Assembly (NCBI GenBank): GCA_965368815.1
Contig: CBDUOH010000087.1
Coordinates: 1-8,076, forward strand
Direction: 5' to 3'
DNA: 8,076 bases
Source: UBA5794 sp965368815
GTDB taxonomy: Bacteria > Actinomycetota > Acidimicrobiia > Spongiisociales > UBA5794
Each line of letters begins with the position of its first letter. Position 1 is the first letter of the stretch. Below, piece after piece: positions 6,243-8,076 of this stretch. The notes beneath the pieces are model-generated. The model had not been told where the DNA came from. It made no database searches and saw only the letters and a program-made list of their open reading frames with translations. The translations under genes and the position numbers were made by a program.

Positions 6243-6652
6243 ACTGCCGGTTGGGAGGTGATGAACGAGGATCGATGCTTCCCATGTTCGGTGGCCTCAT
6301 TCTCATCGCGTTCATCATGATCGCTCTCGCCGTGGAGCTCGCCTTGCTCGGTACTTCATACCGTGCCGTCGCAAGCGCTGCCGATGCCGGTGCGGAGGCT
6401 GGCGCAGCAATGCTTGATGTTGAGTCGTTGTATGAGTCGGCGGTCGAGCTCGACCGCGCTGCAGCGGCGAGTCAGTCAATGCTGGTTGCCGCGGCACAGA
6501 TTGCTCACGTCGTCGATGTACAGGTGGCGACGACGTCGACAGAGGTGTGCGTGACGGTCCGCGACGAGTATCGACCGACGACCCTGGCGTTCATCGGTGT
6601 GGGCTCGATCGACGTCACTGTCACCTCGTGTGCGGTGCCCCGAACGGGGTAG
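6239..6652 (+). CDS. Small TadG-like (Rv3654c-like) pilus locus protein
   Basis: A 137-aa membrane-anchored protein. DERGSMLPM (8-16) precedes a membrane helix at about 17-38 and the motif AVASAADAGAEAGAAML (43-59), which matches the AADAAALAAA-type helix of TadG-like proteins. Unlike its two neighbours it has Met, not Glu, at +5 after Gly11, so prepilin processing is not expected. It lacks the large von Willebrand domain of proteobacterial TadG and resembles the short proteins closing actinobacterial Tad loci. Cys104 and Cys131 would face outward and could form a disulfide (inference). The start is TTG 6239, overlapping the previous stop by 4 bases, with GGAG at 6229-6232, 6 bases upstream. 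It ends the operon; no terminator is visible in the 34 bases before the next gene. Confidence 0.75.
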   Translation: MNCRLGGDERGSMLPMFGGLILIAFIMIALAVELALLGTSYRAVASAADAGAEAGAAMLDVESLYESAVELDRAAAASQSMLVAAAQIAHVVDVQVATTSTEVCVTVRDEYRPTTLAFIGVGSIDVTVTSCAVPRTG

Positions 6653-6674
6653 CGCCAACGGTGTTCAAGCCATC

Positions 6675-6680
6675 TAGTGT
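6675..6680 (+). promoter_or_regulatory. Possible -10 element for a leaderless transcript
   Basis: TAGTGT matches the TANNNT -10 pattern of actinobacteria and lies 6 bases before the GTG at 6687, the spacing expected if transcription starts at the start codon itself. No ribosome binding site is visible before that GTG. No clear -35 is seen. This is weak evidence from pattern and spacing only. Confidence 0.3.
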
Positions 6681-6686
6681 TTGGGT

Positions 6687-7679
6687 GTGACCGACCAGCT
6701 GACACCACTCATCGAGTCCTCGGATCTTGCCGGGTTGACCCGATACATCGACGGGATCTGTTCGCGGCGCGACTGGGAAGATCTCGTGGACCTGAGGGAC
6801 CGCTGCAACGAGGCCGTCGACCGTGGCAAACAGCTGTGGGCGACCGCACAATTCGCTGAATACCGCCTTGCGCTTGAGGCACCCGTGGAGATATCGGTCA
6901 ACGCTGGGATCCTGACCGACGGGAAGGGGCGATTTGCGCTCGGACCCATTTGGGAGGTCGCAGCATCGAGCCATCCGTGGTCCGAGTTCGAGCCGCATGA
7001 GCTCACACCCACCATTCGGGCGATGATCGCCCACGAACGATCGATTCGTGGCGACGTCATCGATCCGGATGCGATCGACGCCAAGGTGCTGGCGATACCG
7101 CTCGGTCAGCAGTCATGGGAGCCCGAGTACCCGGTCGCCGTGTACAAATCGGACCGCGCTGATTTCCCCGACGACATCTTCGACATCGAGCTCGATTGGG
7201 TCGACCTTCCCGAGGCGGAGGACCCCCAGGACGAAGACGGTGTCTGTCATGCGCTCATGGAGCTCATCAAGCCGTGGTGGGAGGATTCGCTCGGCAAGGC
7301 CGAAGCGATCACCGTCGATGGCACGGTCGAACAAGCAATCAGGGCGTTGGGGCCGAATCGGGCACGCCTCGCCGACGTGGACCCCGCAACAGCGCTTGAG
7401 GCAATGGTGTGGGCTGGATCGAGCGGCGGCAGCCACGGACGCAGGCGGGGGACCCCCACAGGAAGGGCGGGCGCGTGGTGGGTGCTGCTTGAGGCGCTCG
7501 GCTACGACGAACTACCGGTCGACGATGCCGACCTTGAAGCGATCGGTGACGAGCTCGAAGAGATGCGTTGGGTCCTGTGGGAACCCGGTGACCGTATCGG
7601 GGGATGGAACCTCCACATCGGGATCGAGGATCCCGTTGATGAGATAGCGTGGGTCCTGTCGGCCGTCGACGCACACTGA
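6687..7679 (+). CDS. Uncharacterised 330-aa acidic protein
   Basis: I do not recognise this family with confidence. The protein is soluble, rich in Asp, Glu and Trp, with no signal peptide or membrane segment. Residues 1-65 look helical and resemble a helical-repeat start. An acidic stretch lies at about 160-185. The most distinctive part is at 242-265: a Trp, then GGSHGRRRGTPTGR (247-260), then AWW. It looks like a conserved functional loop in an otherwise acidic protein. The C-terminal part ends with WNLHIGIEDP (307-316). The start is GTG 6687, giving MTDQL; TTG 6681 would add two residues. Neither has a ribosome binding site, and the gene may be leaderless. It begins 34 bases after the TadG-like gene but has codon use and content unlike the pilus proteins, and may be unrelated to them. 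Confidence 0.8.
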   Translation: MTDQLTPLIESSDLAGLTRYIDGICSRRDWEDLVDLRDRCNEAVDRGKQLWATAQFAEYRLALEAPVEISVNAGILTDGKGRFALGPIWEVAASSHPWSEFEPHELTPTIRAMIAHERSIRGDVIDPDAIDAKVLAIPLGQQSWEPEYPVAVYKSDRADFPDDIFDIELDWVDLPEAEDPQDEDGVCHALMELIKPWWEDSLGKAEAITVDGTVEQAIRALGPNRARLADVDPATALEAMVWAGSSGGSHGRRRGTPTGRAGAWWVLLEALGYDELPVDDADLEAIGDELEEMRWVLWEPGDRIGGWNLHIGIEDPVDEIAWVLSAVDAH

Positions 7680-7734
7680 TCCCGACTGCACCGCGTCATC
7701 GGTCGTTCTGGTCAGCTGCTCGGTAGGTGTGGCA

Positions 7735-8076
7735 TCACCGAGCCGGGCCTGCGCCGAACCTGATCAGCGCATATCCCAACCCCATCATCCCGATCCCCAT
7801 GAGATACTGACCGCCGGTGTCGGGGAACGTCGATCCAGCGACGAACACAAACAGGAGAAGCGCACTCCATCTCACCCACCCGGGGACCGTCAAGGCAATG
7901 GCTGCGGTAGCCATAATGCCTGCGACTCCGACGATTCCGCCCCATGAGTACAGGGACTCGCCAACGTCGAGGTCGACAACGTCCTCAAGGAAGTTGCCAA
8001 TGCCGGATGTGGCCACCCCTACGCCGGCGATGACCAGTGGCACCTTGATGCGTCGAACGCTGCTCGAGGTCGCCCA
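7735..8076 (-). CDS. Small hydrophobic membrane protein, 5' end beyond the window
   Basis: The reverse-strand frame is open from the right edge to a TGA at 7735-7737, giving at least 113 residues. A GTG at 8041-8043 could be the start (MPLVIAGVGVATSG), but the frame continues upstream to the edge with SSSVRRIK, a plausible basic N-terminal flank, so I treat it as partial. Three or four hydrophobic segments are visible: PLVIAGVGVATSGIG near the start, SWGGIVGVAGIMATAAIALTV, WSALLLFVFVAGSTF, and YLMGIGMMGLGYALIRF near the end. Each is short and Gly-rich. I cannot assign a family; an integral membrane protein is likely. It converges on the 330-aa gene with 55 bases between their stops and no clear terminator hairpin. 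Confidence 0.7.
   Translation of the reverse strand, partial: WATSSSVRRIKVPLVIAGVGVATSGIGNFLEDVVDLDVGESLYSWGGIVGVAGIMATAAIALTVPGWVRWSALLLFVFVAGSTFPDTGGQYLMGIGMMGLGYALIRFGAGPAR

Noticed and set aside
7680..7734. Terminator between the convergent genes
   Set aside because: Only a 4-bp stem (ACCG at 7690-7693 with CGGT at 7700-7703) and no T-tract are present, too weak to call.
1..8076. CRISPR array, tRNA, rRNA, insertion sequence or attachment site
   Set aside because: No regularly spaced repeats, no cloverleaf-like segment, no transposase or integrase motif, and no terminal inverted repeats were seen on either strand.

Overview
The window comes from a GC-rich bacterium, most likely an actinobacterium. 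The signs are strong G/C preference at third codon positions, tightly overlapping genes, GTG and TTG starts, and a Tad locus that has the pilus motor and pseudopilins but no outer-membrane secretin. An Acidimicrobiia-like lineage is my guess; the sequence does not prove it.

Layout. Positions 1-203 hold no gene I can support, only a GC-rich inverted repeat. A small VOC/glyoxalase-fold protein (204-614) follows. After a 162-base gap a nine- or ten-gene operon runs from 777 to 6652: a 99-aa protein with an Sm-like C-terminal part, a CpaB/RcpC-like SAF protein, a TadZ/CpaE-like protein, the TadA ATPase, TadB, TadC, a 51-aa Flp-type pilin, a TadE-like pseudopilin, a second (TadF-position) pseudopilin, and a small TadG-like protein. 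Next come a 330-aa acidic protein of unknown function (6687-7679) and, on the opposite strand, the distal part of a small membrane protein that runs off the right edge (7735-8076).

How the genes work together. In Tad systems TadA drives assembly by ATP hydrolysis on a TadB/TadC platform in the membrane, TadZ localises the machine, and pilin and pseudopilins with a G|xxxxE cleavage site are extracted from the membrane into a fibre. The motor block (777-5292) has stop/start overlaps of 1 or 4 bases at every junction. The only real gap in the operon is 58 bases just before the pilin gene. It contains a perfect 7-bp hairpin and a strong ribosome binding site, which fits separate, higher expression of the major pilin. 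Pilin, TadE-like and TadF-like proteins each carry Gly at -1 and Glu at +5; the TadG-like protein does not. No prepilin peptidase is encoded here, so it must lie elsewhere in the genome.

The most interesting points are the Sm-like first gene, the degraded nucleotide-binding loop of the TadZ-like protein, the hairpin before the pilin gene, and the unassigned 330-aa protein. The Tad locus itself is a known type of system, close in order to the mycobacterial Rv3660c-Rv3654c block, so I do not claim a wholly new system.
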